Assembly (NCBI GenBank): GCA_032358255.1
Contig: JAULBX010024850.1
Location: forward strand, 1-64,000
Reading direction: 5' to 3'
Origin: Heterotrichella gracilis
Lineage: Eukaryota; Sar; Xanthophyceae; Tribonematales; Xanthonemataceae
DNA: 64,000 nucleotides
The translations under genes and the position numbers were made by a program. Position 1 is the stretch's first letter; every line of letters begins with the position of its first letter. The notes beneath the pieces were generated by a model. That model saw nothing but the letters and a program-made list of their open reading frames with translations, did not search any database and was not told the DNA's origin. Positions 1-12,411 of this stretch are shown here, one piece after another.

Positions 1-633
1 CGCATGTGCAAGACTGACTGCTAATCTGGCTATTTTGCTGGAATGCATGTAACTAACTAACTAACTAACTAAGTTGACTCGTCACCATGGGCTGCAGGCA
101 AGAAGGTGCCATCAGCAGTGCTTGCCACGCTATGTTCATCCCCCTTTGCCTTATCTAGGCCCATCAACATGTGCCCCACTGAACCATTTCTGCATCTCAA
201 TGGACCAGTAATGTGTCGCGTAACCATGACATCCCACGACCATGGCATCTTCAACCGATAAATGTCATTATAGTTTGTTCAACACGTTCTTAATAACTGT
301 TGAGTTTTTCCCCCTTGGAAAACTCGGGTTTTCTGGACACGCTGGCTGGCGCTGCGGATATATGAACTTGCGGTTGTGCTTGGCAGTTATTCTGTGTTCA
401 TTCCAATTACGTTGCTGAGTGTCTGATTGGCCAAACTTTTTGGCCCTTATTTCTGTACCTTTTTCGCCGCTTTTGTTTTTTGTGTGCTTCCCATGCCGGG
501 ACTACGCTGCTTAGACGGGGGGGTCTGTGTCTGGAACATCCAGCACCCACGACCAGTTTTATCCAACAAGGCGCAGCAGCGCCTCACACTTGTCCAGCCT
601 GACAGTGTAACTACAGAAAACAATGCGGCTCAC
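1..633. other. Unresolved 3' part of the CCDC39 locus
   Basis: The last clear exon ends at 634 with a good donor, so the remaining C-terminal coding sequence should lie here or beyond the window edge. A possible terminal exon follows a TGCAG near 88 and would add eight residues before a stop, but this is too short to trust. Positions about 49-72 hold a TAAC tetranucleotide repeat next to a copy of the short dispersed motif described separately. Confidence 0.3.
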
Positions 634-3600
634 CTCATATGCCTCAGCTAGCTTGTCCAGTATCTCCGCATTCTCCTGCCGCAGCCCCAACAGCTGCACA
701 TGCTTTTCAACAATGGGTAGCTGGTCTGGCGGCAACTGTTTCTTGTGCTTCTCAATGAGTCGCTGTGCTCGCTGCAGCTTCTGTTCCTGGTCTGCTATCT
801 GCTTCTCAAGCACAGCCTGCCAGGTTGTTGAACATGAAAGTGGTGGGCTGGGTTCAAAATGGCACGACAGTAGCACCTCTTAATAGTAAGGCATGAAAAC
901 TGCCAGGGCAAACTGCCCAGCACCGATTATGCAGGGCCGTTGTTGATCAGGCTCTTCTGCTGGTCCAGGAATGCATGTAATGGCAGCATAACTAACACAA
1001 TTGCAATTGTAACATTAAGTGCATTGTTGTGACATTGCTCCCCCCATAACCATGATAGTTCAATGAACATGATAAGTTCATTTGTCATCCAGTAGAATAG
1101 CGCTGTCGGACATTCAGTGCAGAAACACCAAATTAAATAATACAGCTGAACATCAATACCGGCCCGCACCTTTTGCTTGTTGAGATCCTCTAGAGATTTT
1201 GTCAGTGCCTCATCTGCGGCTATCTCCTGCTCCAGGCTCAAACTGATACTCTCCAGCTGTTCCTGTAGCCGTGCCTCCTCTGCCTTCTTCAATCGCAAAT
1301 TTTCATGTGCCTCATCCAGTTTCTGCTGCATTTCCTGCCGCTGCGCATCAAGCTCTTTCTTTGGCACAGGCCTACAGCGGCAGTGAACACCATAACCATG
1401 AGAAATGCAGGATGATATGAAACTGGATAGATGCAGAGATATTTATAACAGGGCTGCAATCAAAAGCTTTGTTGAAGACCGTGTCAAAAGAGTAGTGCAT
1501 AATCACGCTTTGCTTGCACAGATGGGCTATCCAGCTGTATAACATACTGCAGACCATCAGACGTTATTTTTCAAAGCCCTGGGCACCCACTCACCTGAAG
1601 GTGTCAGCCAGGGCCTCGTTTGAATCCCTGGCCTGCTGCACCGCCACCTCCAGCGCCTTGTTCTCCTCCTCCATCTTCTTCACCTTGGCCTCAAGCTCCT
1701 CCTTCTCCTGGCGCAGCTCCTCCTGCTCAATAGCAGCCTTGACGATGTAGTACGCCTGCGTCTTCTCCTCCTCGCCTGTCAGGTTGGGCACCAGGCCAAT
1801 TGGTTGGTACATGAGAAGTAAGCAGTGGCAAATGCATACTTAAAAGAGTAAGGGTTGAGTCGCACGTAGGGGACAAGAGGCCAAGTTACACGGATGAATA
1901 ATGCCCGACAATGCCCAAAATGTGCTTTACTGCTTGTTTTGCACAGCAGCAAGAACCATTGACAATATACATTGGAAGGTTGTCGATTGGCAGCAAATGG
2001 TACGCCAACTGCATACACATGCATAAACAATGTACCTGCGCTGGTTCTACACCCACCTTCTTGGTACCCCCGCTTTGTCAGCAGCACATCGTAGCGCGCC
2101 TTGAGCTTCCCGATGCGCATCTCCTTCTCCCGCACATCCATCACCACCCTGTGCAGCTCATCCCTCACCACCTTCAACTCCGCCTGGAGCATCGCCTTGC
2201 GCATCTCAATCTCCACCTTCTTCTCCTGGAAGCTGCTCTCTATCTCCAGCCTCCTGGCCTCAAGGGAGAAAACATTGTCTGCATAATTGGCCAGCTCCTT
2301 GCGTAGCCTCCTCATGCGCAGCTTCTGCATGTCGATCTCCACCATTTTCTCCTCCTTTTGTTGGATGACCTGCTTGATGGCCCTGGTGGTCATGTTGGAC
2401 TCCAGCTCAACCTGGTTGATGCTCTCACGCAGCGCAGCCTCCTCCTTCTTGTACGCCTCGTTCTTCTTCTGGACGTTGCCTGCACGAATAATAAATTTTT
2501 TTGAAATGTCACTGTACTTTTATATTTTTCAATCGCTACCAGGATGGTGTGACAGACCCAGATGATGGAGGGTGGCCCCTCTGAAGACATCTACATACAA
2601 AGCTAGTGATTACATTTGGATGTACTGAGGATCACACCCGGGAACCGCGGATTCCATACAGCAACTGGGTTTCAAGGTAATGGGCAGAAACAGCCAGGCA
2701 CATTCCAGGCAAGCGGGCCCCCCCAAATCACGCACCGAGGTCCACTTGAGTTTTCTTGACCTGGGCCTCCACCATGGCGCACTCAGCCTGCACGCTGGCC
2801 AGGTTCTCCTCCAGCTGCTTGATGCGCTCCTTCAGCTGCAGGCTCTCATCCACTGTGCGCTCCCCGGCAACCCGCGCACGCTTGCGCTCCAGCTGCACCA
2901 GGCGGAACTGCACGTTGTACAGCTGCTCGTACTGCTTCTCTGACTGCTGCTCCAGCTGCTTGAGCCTGGCGGTGAGGTTCTTCAGCTCGCTCTTCAGCCC
3001 TGGTACAGGTTGACATGCGTTGTCAGTGCAAGCAGGCCAAATGCTCATATATGTATATATAATTTAGATAATTTACTACGATGTCTCATTGAGATGTGTG
3101 CACTCGTTGAGACATTCAATGGATATGGTTTGCAAACCATGGTGTGCACTAGCAGTTCGCAGGGAGCATTATAAATTATGCGTATTTATTGTATTTCAGG
3201 CATTGCAATGACAATGGCGGCAAATGGCAATGGCAAAGTCTGTTCGTTGCCTATGCTGGCCGCGGTTGCTCACCTGCCAGGTGGATTTCAGACTCCCTGG
3301 CCTGTTCCCGCACCACATGCAGCTGCTGCAAGGACTTGACTTCTTCTGCCTTGGTGCGTTGGAGGTCCTTTTCTGCCTGCTGCACCTTCTTCGCTTCGTT
3401 GGCAAGGATCTCATCCAGACGCGCCTGGCGGGCTTGGAGTGTGTCCAGCGCTGTCGACTTGTCATCCAGCTTGGCTTTAGAGGCCTCGAGCTGCTTCTGC
3501 AAGGACTCCATTTCCTGCTGCTTCTTTTCAATCCGCTGCATCAGATAGCCGTTCTGGGTCTCCTGCTTGCGAATGTCACCCTCGATTGCCTTCAGCTCGA

Positions 3601-6600
3601 GCTCTGCTAGCCTGGCTTCCTCTTGGGCCTTCTCTAGAGCAGCCCTTGCCTCAGTTTGCTCCCGCTTGAGGGCTGCAATCTCCTTCTCACGCTTCTTGAT
3701 CTCAGAGACCTTTGCAGCATTTGCCTTCTCCTGGGCTTCCAACGCTGCTGTGGCATTGTCGAGCTTGTTCTTCAGCTCCCTGTTCTCAGCCTTTTTCTGC
3801 AGAAACTGCTCCGTGGCATACTGAATCGCCTCATCCCGGCGCCCCACAGCAGCCATGCTCTCCTCCCACTGCCTGCTCAGCTCAGCACGCTCAGCGTGCA
3901 GCTGCCTGAGATCCCCTGCTGCCTTCTCCAGCTGCACCTGTGCTGCACGGGTCTCAGTCACCTCTGCTTCTAGGTCCATCTTGCGCTCATGCACCTGGAC
4001 ATTCAGCTTCTCAATCTGCAGCTCCAGCTCCTTAATTTTTGCATTATCCTGGCGCTGGTACTTTTCCAAAACCTCAGCGTCCTCCTCCTTCTGCTTCAGC
4101 TCAGCAGACCATTTCTCAAGCTCCTCTTGGTTCCAGTGCATCTCCAGCTTGAAGCGGTCCATTGTCTCATTGTTGGCAAGGATGTCACTCTCAAGGCTTT
4201 CCAGCTGGCTGACCAGTTGGTCGTGCTCCTTCTTGCTGGCAGCCATGTCCTTCTGCAGGCGGCTCTGAAAGCATGCGGAAAATGGGGTTGTCAGCATGGA
4301 TGCATGCGCAATGTGATGTAGAAATTGTGATGGTTAGCGTGGATGCGCGTGACAACTGCAAAGTCTGTATGTTCGGCGTGGGACTCTTTGATGAAGGGGT
4401 GAATATTGCGCACCCCTTGCGTGCGTGCAGAACATGATTCTCACTGATTATATAACGTAGTCATCACAAGACCCTCACCATTTCTCTGTCAATCAAGCTC
4501 TGCAGATGCTTCTCGGTCTCGATCTCGTTACGCTTGTTTTCCAACTGCAACAAAGAAAATCTGCTTGTAAGAATTGCATTGTTTTCAACAGCTGGTCATC
4601 TGAGTCTGCATGCTTGTGAAGCCATGCCAACCTGCTCCTAAGAGCAATAGCCCTCATCTGGGTAACCAAATTTGTATGAAAATATGTAAAGCAATGAGGT
4701 GCAGATACTTCATACAGAATTGGCCAACAGGTAGGAGTAGCTGGCAAATTTAGCGTGCCCCACTATCCCTGCCATGCTGTGAGTATACTGAGTAGCGTGC
4801 TAATATGCAGCGCCACCGACCAGCATCATGTTCAATCACAATGTGGCGCACCTTGCCCTGCACAAACTTAACCCCGTCCTGGACATGGTTCATGTGCTCA
4901 GCTAGCAGAGCCATCCTGTCTTCCTCACTAGCAGCATTGATTTGCAGCAGTTGCAGCTCCCGCTCAAGTTTCTACATGGTTGGAAATATTATTTGGAGGG
5001 GTTTGGATTGAAAATCATGATTTGAACGCTTGTGATATAATAAATGACATTAATCACGCTAATGCTGATGCAAATGCCTGGACGTGACAACATCATCCAG
5101 CGGCAAAATCAGGCACATTTGGGTGAATGCCTGCGGGGATTTACTGCTTTTGGTGCTGCACGACAGTATACAAGGTTGCTAATCTGGCTGTGTTGTTGGA
5201 ATGCATGTAGCTAAAAACTGACTAAGTAAGGTCCCATGTGCATGAAAACATGCGTGCAGCCATGCGAGCCTTACTCGTATCTGCAGGTCCAACCGCTTGT
5301 TCTCCTCATCAGCAAATGCAGGCAGCGTCGAAGGTGGCAGGCCATCCTCTTCTGCAGGCGTGACCAGCGTTGGTTGTCAGTACATTGCGCTATGCAATGT
5401 CGGGCCCAAGCAAACAGTTGATCAATAAGAGGGGATATATGGGACGGCAGGCAATGCCCTTCTCTTTGCTCTATTTTGATATGTTCTACACACTTTGGAC
5501 TGATCGCTGCTTTTTGTGGGCTGTACATCTCATGAGCAAACATTGCGCCCGTCATGTAGGAGCCAGCTGCGTACCTTCATTGTTGCTGTTGCTGCTACTG
5601 GTTTGGTCTTCACCCGCCATGAGCTGGAGGATATCCTGCTCTGGGGCTGCTGCCCCTCGCTCCTCTGCTTCAAGGCTCTCCTGCCATTCCACCTCGTCTT
5701 GCTCAAGGTCCTCATTCACTGCGACAGGGCACATCACAACCATGAGGTCGCGCTAGAGCAACAGTTGGTGTAAACAGAGCCTTCAGGACAATATTGCAAA
5801 TCTGTCAGGCTAATGTTGCAAATCTGTTAGGCAATTGCCTACCTTCACAAAAATTGCCATTTACAAGATTACAATATTGTAACTGGCAGTCCATCTCCAG
5901 CCATTAATATTAGGAACAGAGATCATAATATTGAGTTTCAATCAGGATATGGAGGCCAATTTGTGCAACTAATTTGCACCGCATGTTCAAGGCTGCTTGC
6001 ATTTTTGGCAGTATTGTTGAAATGCATGTAACCGACTCAGTATGCACTCACTCTGTGTGTCTCCATCAGGGTCACCGCCTGAGCCCAGTTGGGCACCAAG
6101 CAAGGCATCGCTGCCCTCCTGGTCAGCTTCAAGTGAGGAAGGACCACCTCCTGCCTGCAACTGAGCCCTGGTGGTGCCATCCCCCTTGGTCAAAGCAAGC
6201 TCTTCTTGGTCAAAGGCCTGGAGGGCCAGCATGGCAGAAGCCAGCTCCTCAGCTACCGCTCTGCTTTGGCTCTCAGTCTCCTCCTTACTCTCCACCGGCT
6301 CATCTGCTTCTTCCATGCCTTGACTCACAGCTTCCTCCCCACTGACCATAGCTTCCTCTGCTACCACTGTGCTTTGAATGTCAGCATCCTCCTTCATCGC
6401 CTCTTCCTCTGCTGGGGCCCCACTTTGGCTTTGAGCATCTTGCTCGCTCAACACCCCTTCTCCTACTTGTGCTGTGTCTTCACTTACAGCCTCCTCCCTA
6501 CTGACCTCTTGTTCAACATGATGACCAGCTTCTTCTGTACCTTGACTGCCATCATCCTGCCCCCTGACTACATTGCCCTCTGCTGAGGCCCTGCCTTGGC

Positions 6601-7309
6601 TTTCAGCAGCATCCTCGCTAATCAACTCCTCGTATGCTGCAGCCCTGTTCTGACTTGCAACATCCTCCCTGCCCATAAGCTCCACCTCTGCTTCTGCTGT
6701 GCTTTGGTGTACGACAACCTCCTGGCCAACCACATTCTCATCTGCAACGACTCTGCTTTGACTCCCAGCACCCTCCTTGCTCATTGCCTGTTCCTCTACT
6801 GCTGCGCTGCCTTGTCTTTCAAACTCCTCCTGACCCATCGCCACTTCTCCTGCACCACTACCTGCTGGCTCCACCTCCACCTCCTGTGCTGCACCGACGT
6901 CATCAGCGGCTGGTACCTCTTGGTCTGCTGGTTCTACCTCCTGTGTTGAAACGACGTCAGCAGTGGTTGGTACCTCTTGGCCTGCCAAGCTGTCAGAGGC
7001 CTCTGGCAGTGGCATGCTGTCGTTTGCCAAAGGAGCTGAGTGAGGGCTATCAGCTGGTTCCATGGTTTCGGTGGTCACGTCATCGCCCAGTGGCTGGGTT
7101 TCAGGTGCAGATACTGGCTCCTTCGCTTGTGCAACCGCAGGCATAAGGGATCCAAGAAGTAGCTGTGGTGTAGCAACCTCCTCCTGAGAGGCCACCTGCA
7201 GCCCTGAGAAAGCTCCTGCTAACTGGCTATTGACCTCCTCGTCAGTGGAGACAGGAGCTGGGTTGCTGGTGGCTTGCTCTGGTTCTCCATACCGAGTGTC
7301 TTCATCCAT
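634..7309 (-). CDS. CCDC39: CCDC39/FAP59 axonemal 96-nm ruler protein, 11 exons visible, 3' end unresolved
   Basis: CCDC39 (FAP59 in Chlamydomonas) pairs with CCDC40 as the ruler that sets the 96-nm repeat of ciliary doublets and anchors inner dynein arms and the nexin regulatory complex. Exons read on the minus strand: 7309-6052, 5718-5575, 5351-5275, 4971-4852, 4544-4479, 4264-3274, 2999-2736, 2479-2057, 1775-1595, 1371-1170, 816-634; all joins keep frame and give 1303 residues. From exon 3 on it is almost pure coiled coil with family-specific blocks, notably GEEEKTQAYYIVKAA (exon 9) and the MHWNQEELEKW region (exon 6). The first about 467 residues are an acidic low-complexity extension absent from animal CCDC39 as I know it. 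The start ATG at 7309 sits in CACCATGG. The donor after 634 predicts at least one more exon; a weak candidate acceptor lies near 90. Confidence 0.9.
6053..7309 (-). repeat. Degenerate acidic repeats coded in CCDC39 exon 1
   Basis: Within exon 1, roughly residues 170-410 form about ten imperfect repeats of 20-25 residues built around patterns such as AEEEAMKEDA and SQSRAVAEE. They are rich in Glu, Ala, Ser, Gln and Val. On the DNA level the repeats are degenerate, indicating an old expansion under continued coding constraint. The segment has no sequence feature of a folded domain. Confidence 0.7.
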
Positions 7310-8197
7310 GGTGCCAAACCACACTGCACTGCAGTGCACAGTGGTGCAACTTGTCCACCAAAGAGAGTGGTCAGAGGGTGACCTGCATAAAATCCACATC
7401 AGCTGTGATACAGACAGTGAGAAAGGCTTACAGGGCGCGGTTGCCCAGCAAAACTCAAACTGAGCTGTGAACTGGCTTTCTGGCAGCAACATGCCTGGAC
7501 GATAGAACAAGATGACTTTGTTAGTGTGGCAGAGCTGTGAGCTTAAACGACAAAACCCACTTGAAATTCACAATTGAAGAGGTGGAACACAGTAAACTAT
7601 CCGAGGATATACCTTTACCCCTGCACTCCCCCCCACATTGCCCACGACCTCGTGCCAGGCATTGGCACACATGCGGCCTGGGTGTCCCTGGCATTCAAGT
7701 AAACGGTCGGTTATGCAGATGCGACGCTTGTGCATATCGAAACCCACCTGACGCTCCACACGAAACCCCAACTTGGGGCCCAGTCTAGCGGACTCAGAGA
7801 TGCCGAGGGATGTGTGGGGCGTTTATGGTACGAACGTTGACATGACTCACATAAACGACCGCGTTACACTTCAAACGGCAGGAAAGTTTGGGGTAACCCT
7901 AGAAATGCTCTGTTATAAACTAACACGGTGTTTTGATTGGTGTGAAAAACACAATGCCAACAAGTTTTAGGTTTCAGGAAAGAGAATATAATACATGCCA
8001 CGGGAAGGGCAGAGTTATGTCAAACCACTCAGCTCAGCACCCATTTGGGCTGGCACAAGTACAAAATGATGGCAGTCAAAGTGGCCCAATGATGGCACTA
8101 CTAAAATAAATTATCTGTTCAACTGCAATTCCGGCAGAGGCAAGCACCAGTAGCCTGACAATGAATAGCGACAATCTCAACTGTTTTTGAACGCCAT
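7310..8197. other. Spacer between CCDC39 5' end and dehydrogenase 3' end
   Basis: Both flanking genes are on the minus strand, so this stretch should hold the CCDC39 promoter and 5' leader plus the 3' leader of the dehydrogenase gene. The open frame continues upstream of the ATG at 7309 to about 7510 but without protein-like composition. I see no other gene, no telomere-like repeat and no clear TATA element. Confidence 0.4.
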
Positions 8198-11100
8198 TCA
8201 GTATCCTGCTTCAAAGTCCACAACTGCGCCAGGTTCCAAGGGAACTCCAGACAGCACCCGCCTGCGGTTCTCCACCATTTGAGCCACAGCTGTCTGCAGT
8301 AGAAACAACGCTATGTAATGCCGACAGCATACATAGTGCTGAGACGTTTGCCAGGGATGCACACAAACACAACAGATCGTTAGGTGTACTGTACGCACTG
8401 ACCCATTACACAACACAAGTGGTGCAACTGGCTTGAGCGGGATCCACCATGCATCTATGCCTGCAATGGCATATGTGGCGCACGGTCTGTGCACAAGCAG
8501 TGCAGCAAAAGACACACTCCAATCCACCTTCAGATGTACCCTCCTTACAAGCCTTACCTCCAGGTTTGTCATTGCAGACGTGTGGGGCGTGATGCGCACC
8601 AGTGGGTGCTTCCACAGTGGCGACTCAGCAGGGAGCGGCTCGGGTTCAAACACATCCAGCACCGCACCAGATATCTGCAAAGCAGAACGCCCTCAACAAC
8701 AGCTCACCCAGGACAATCACAGCCAAAACATGAAATGAACCAATAAATGCATGGATTAGGCAGCAGGAAAAGCCAACATTTAATAAAAACTCTTCCAGAG
8801 CAACTGTGCACACGCGTCATGTTACTTTGCCTTGCGAGCTTACAGCAGGTGGTACATCGCCTGAATCCTCCTCAAAACCGCATGGCCACATACGGAATAC
8901 ATAACTAAGTACATGATATAATATCAGCATACCCCATTACCAACAGGGAAGAAATGGGTCCGAATGCACTGCAGTGGCAGACAAGCACGTACATGGCCGG
9001 AATCCAGCGCTGCGATGAGGTCATCCACCACCACATGGCCTCCCCGGGCCACGTTCACCACACTTGCGCCAGCTGGCAGCCAGCTCAGCAGCTCCTGGTT
9101 GATGATACCTGCAACATTGCGGTACAGCATGACCTTTAATATTTTCATTGATAAGGTTAGATGAGGTTCCTTGTGCAAAGCAGCTGTCATTTCAATAAAA
9201 ACATTGCGAGGGGCGTATCACACTTACATACCCACATACACTATCCTAATCTACAAGCCTTACTGATCTGGACCCCTCCCTTTATCCTCAAAAACACATG
9301 GCTGCTTCCGACACCAAAGCTACCCTGCTACTGTCCGGTATACTCGCCTCTCGTATCGCTGGTGAGCGGCAGAATGCACACCAGGACATCCTGCCCGCTG
9401 GCAAACGCCTGGAGCTGGTCCAAACCAAAGAAACCCTTGATGCCCTGCATGAAAACATGCTCAATAATCACAATGCATGATTACGCATGAAAATAATGTA
9501 TGCATGCATGAAACTAATAAAGCATTATCCGGCCTGGTTTTGGACATGAGTAACTCCCAATTGATTTAGAATGAAATGGACCACAAGCATGTATAAATGC
9601 AGGCCGCCCCAGACGTACCGGTTGTTCCTTTTTCCTCCTGGTCCACGATGACACCTGGTAGCCGAGCTTTGCTAGCGTGGTGGCGGTGGGCAAGCCCATG
9701 GACCCTACAAGCGCAAGGGTTCAAAATTAGCTTCAGGGTGTAGGAAGCTGGACTCGCTCGGTGGGAGTGCGCAGACACTTCTGCCAGTACATACGTAGAC
9801 ATGGTTATGAATGGGTAAGCATGCAGCCGCAGAGGTACTGGCATTCCAGTACAAATCGCCACAATCCCTTTTCCCCACAACTCTACCCCTTCCCTCCAGT
9901 TGGCCCATTACCCAACTCCACCCACAAGATCGCCTCCCTGCACCCTTCAGCTCATGATCGTCTCCCTCCACCCCTCGCCCATGCCCATGATGCCCACCAA
10001 TGGCTACAGGGTTTATATTCCAGGGTTCAATATTGCAAGTGCAGGCCCCTCGCCCATACGTTCTCATCGCAGTTCGTGATCGTCGACACTGAGCCCTTCA
10101 CCACCCTTTCCCAGTGCCAACCCCGCTGCGCTCGCCAGTAGGCATCCATCTTGCGCTGGCTGTTGAGCACCGCCCATAAAAGTATGCTTTACGGTCTAGG
10201 GTTCAGGATCAGGGTTGAGGGCCTCTCACTCACCGAGTCCCATGATCCCCACCCTCAGCTCGTGGTTGTCCACATTCTTAAACCCTTCGACATCCTTCCC
10301 CCAATGCACCTCCCGCTGCGCCCGCCAGTAGGCATCCATCTTGCGTTGGCTGTTGATCACCGCCCACAGCACATAGGTGGCCATGCGCTCCGCCATGAGG
10401 GGATCGGTTACCCTAATTAAGGGTACATGGCGGGGCAGGGTGGGGTCTTTGACCAGGAAGTCCACCCCAGCGCCCATGGAGTGGATACCCTTTAGGTTCT
10501 TGCACTGCAGGGAAGGGGTGGGGAGGGGTGGCGCTGCTGGTTTCTTGGGGGTTTGGGGGTGTGGTGTGGCCGCAGTGTAGTGCGAGTGGGCAGCCCAGGG
10601 TTTAGGTGGTGGGGTGAAACCCTAGCCAAGGGTAGCCAAGGGTAGGTGGGTGAGGCGAGACCCTACTTAAGGGGTTACCCTTTCAAACTGCACCTCGATG
10701 GCGCCTGCATTTACGCCTTGATTTATGCGCTTCACTGGGTTGGAACAGCCACTGCAGAGATGGTGTCAGGAGTGCCACGCAGGGTTGGTGCAAGGCTTGC
10801 GGGGCTGTTGATCTGGCTGGCTTTTTTGACACGCCTGTAAGTACGTGGTTGACTGAGTACCTGCATGTATATATGGCCCCCTCACCTGTGCCAATAGTCC
10901 TGGAGGAGGGTTCCAGGATATTGCAAAGGTGATGTCGTCCAGGTTCCCCACCTCTGGCCACACCCGCACGTTCAGTTCCGGGATCCCAGTCAAGTATTGG
11001 ACCCATTTTGGTGCGGATTCCCACGCTGCACAGCCACACCCATGGCGTGGGAAATGTTGGCGCTATGCAAAGCATAGATGATGCATGCATATATAATATG

Positions 11101-11396
11101 ATGCATGCATATGCATAGGCATGGCATGGACATCACACACTTCTGGAAGGCGTGCCTGCTATTGAAAAGATGGTTTGGTACAAATCAGGGCGCAACGCGT
11201 GAGAGGACGTACCGCAGTGAAACAGCGTTGCGTCTTCCTTTGAGGTCTGGTCACTGGTTGCTGATCCCATGGCTGAGCTCGATAGGAACTGCCTCGACAC
11301 TCGCCTTGATATCAGCTGGTTTACTGTGGAGGCATGTAGGGTGGAAAGCTGCGGGAAAGCACCTGTCTTACCGACCTTGCACAGCGCCGACAACAT
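8198..11396 (-). CDS. GhrA-type glyoxylate/hydroxypyruvate reductase (D-2-hydroxyacid dehydrogenase), organelle-targeted
   Basis: NAD(P)H-dependent reduction of a 2-oxoacid such as glyoxylate or hydroxypyruvate is inferred from the family. Exons: 11396-11213, 11025-10886, 10504-10234, 9704-9619, 9444-9348, 9108-8993, 8674-8558, 8293-8198; 368 residues, every junction in phase. The GhrA pattern is clear: [10 protein letters not shown] early, Rossmann loop GLGSMG near residue 200, then the catalytic triad, Arg in [10 protein letters not shown] (about 281), Glu in VFEPEPLP (about 310) and His in ITPHTSA (about 329). It ends in EAGY, like the RGY end of bacterial GhrA. Roughly the first 50 residues are Ser/Arg-rich with no acidic residue before SATSD, which suggests mitochondrial or plastid import; upstream in-frame ATGs make the exact start uncertain. 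The intron after exon 5 uses a GC donor. Intron 3 holds an echo of exon 3. Confidence 0.86.
10066..10184 (-). repeat. Echo of dehydrogenase exon 3 (3' half) inside intron 3
   Basis: About 115 bp here match the 3' half of exon 3, including the stretch CCAGTAGGCATCCATCTTGC shared exactly with the parent at about 10327-10346. The copy lies downstream of its parent in transcript direction, has lost the reading frame and has no usable splice pair. Confidence 0.75.
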
Positions 11397-12411
11397 GCTA
11401 CAGCGATACGGGGTTTGCAGTACTAGCACGGCATGCGCTTGGCCCATATACTTTGGCCCAGCAGCAGTTGTGTATAGTTTGCAGCGGGTTGCTTGCAAAT
11501 AAGCGTATAGTTGTGTGGATTAAACATCGGCCAGTTCGCTTTTATGAAAGGTCCTATGATTCCGAAACTTCGCAACAGGGCAGAGTCCAACTAGATATTA
11601 CGGGCGGGCCCAGTGCGTGTACTGCTTATGCCCGGGTCAAGGTCGTTGGCCAATCCTACTTATTGAAGTAACGCTGGCTGTGCACCGTTTCCCACGCCTA
11701 TTTGATTAGCTCGTACTCCTCACCGAGGCTTCCAAATTTCATGCATATGCCCTTTTGGGCGAAGCTGCCCTGAACTCCTTGCAGTGAACTGCGCTTGCGC
11801 TGGCTTGAAAACGGTACTTATTCAAACCCGTCACCAACCATCGTTCGATACTGTTACCTCTCCCTTGTGTCGCCCTGTCACCCATCAAACGGTATGAGTG
11901 TTTTGGGCCCGCCAAGGAGTTGCATGTCAGGACCATAGCTGCTTCCGTAACCAGACAAAATTCCGCCAGCTTCGGTGATAACTGCAAGGTGCCAACCCCT
12001 CTAACAAAGCTGCTCGGCTTCAAGCGCAGGGGGGCAGCGCTGTGTGGACAGCAGCCAAGTTGGCTCTGGTGCACAAAACAGAGCCCAGCTTCGGAGCCCT
12101 TCCCCTTCGCCATCCTGCTCTCCACCCCCACTCCCTTTCTGCTAGGCCAAGCAGTGCACACAGCCACAGCAGCAGCGTGCCACGTACCTGTGCTATAGCT
12201 TCAAAATTGGCCCTCAGCACAAGCAATGCATCGCCTGACCAACTACGCCGGCGCCATCAGCTCCCTGCCCCAGCCCCTCCACCCCTCAACCCTCCCACAC
12301 CCTCCCACCAGACCCTCCTCGAGACCCTTCCACAGGATGCAGCCCGCCCGCTCCCAGGACCCTACCCAGAACCCTACCCAGAACCCTACAGGGCTCATCG
12401 AAGCCCCAGCC
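11397..12411. other. Divergent intergenic region between dehydrogenase and VOC genes
   Basis: About 1 kb separates the two divergently read starts and should contain both promoters. Low-complexity CCAGAACCCTAC units at about 12355-12390 resemble degenerate telomere repeats. An ATG at 12226 is in frame with the VOC exon 1 and could be its true start. I see no other gene. Confidence 0.4.

Noticed and set aside
3989-4321. Plus-strand Leu-rich open frames over CCDC39
   Set aside because: Mirror images of Glu/Lys/Gln-rich coiled-coil codons; the minus strand has the family matches.
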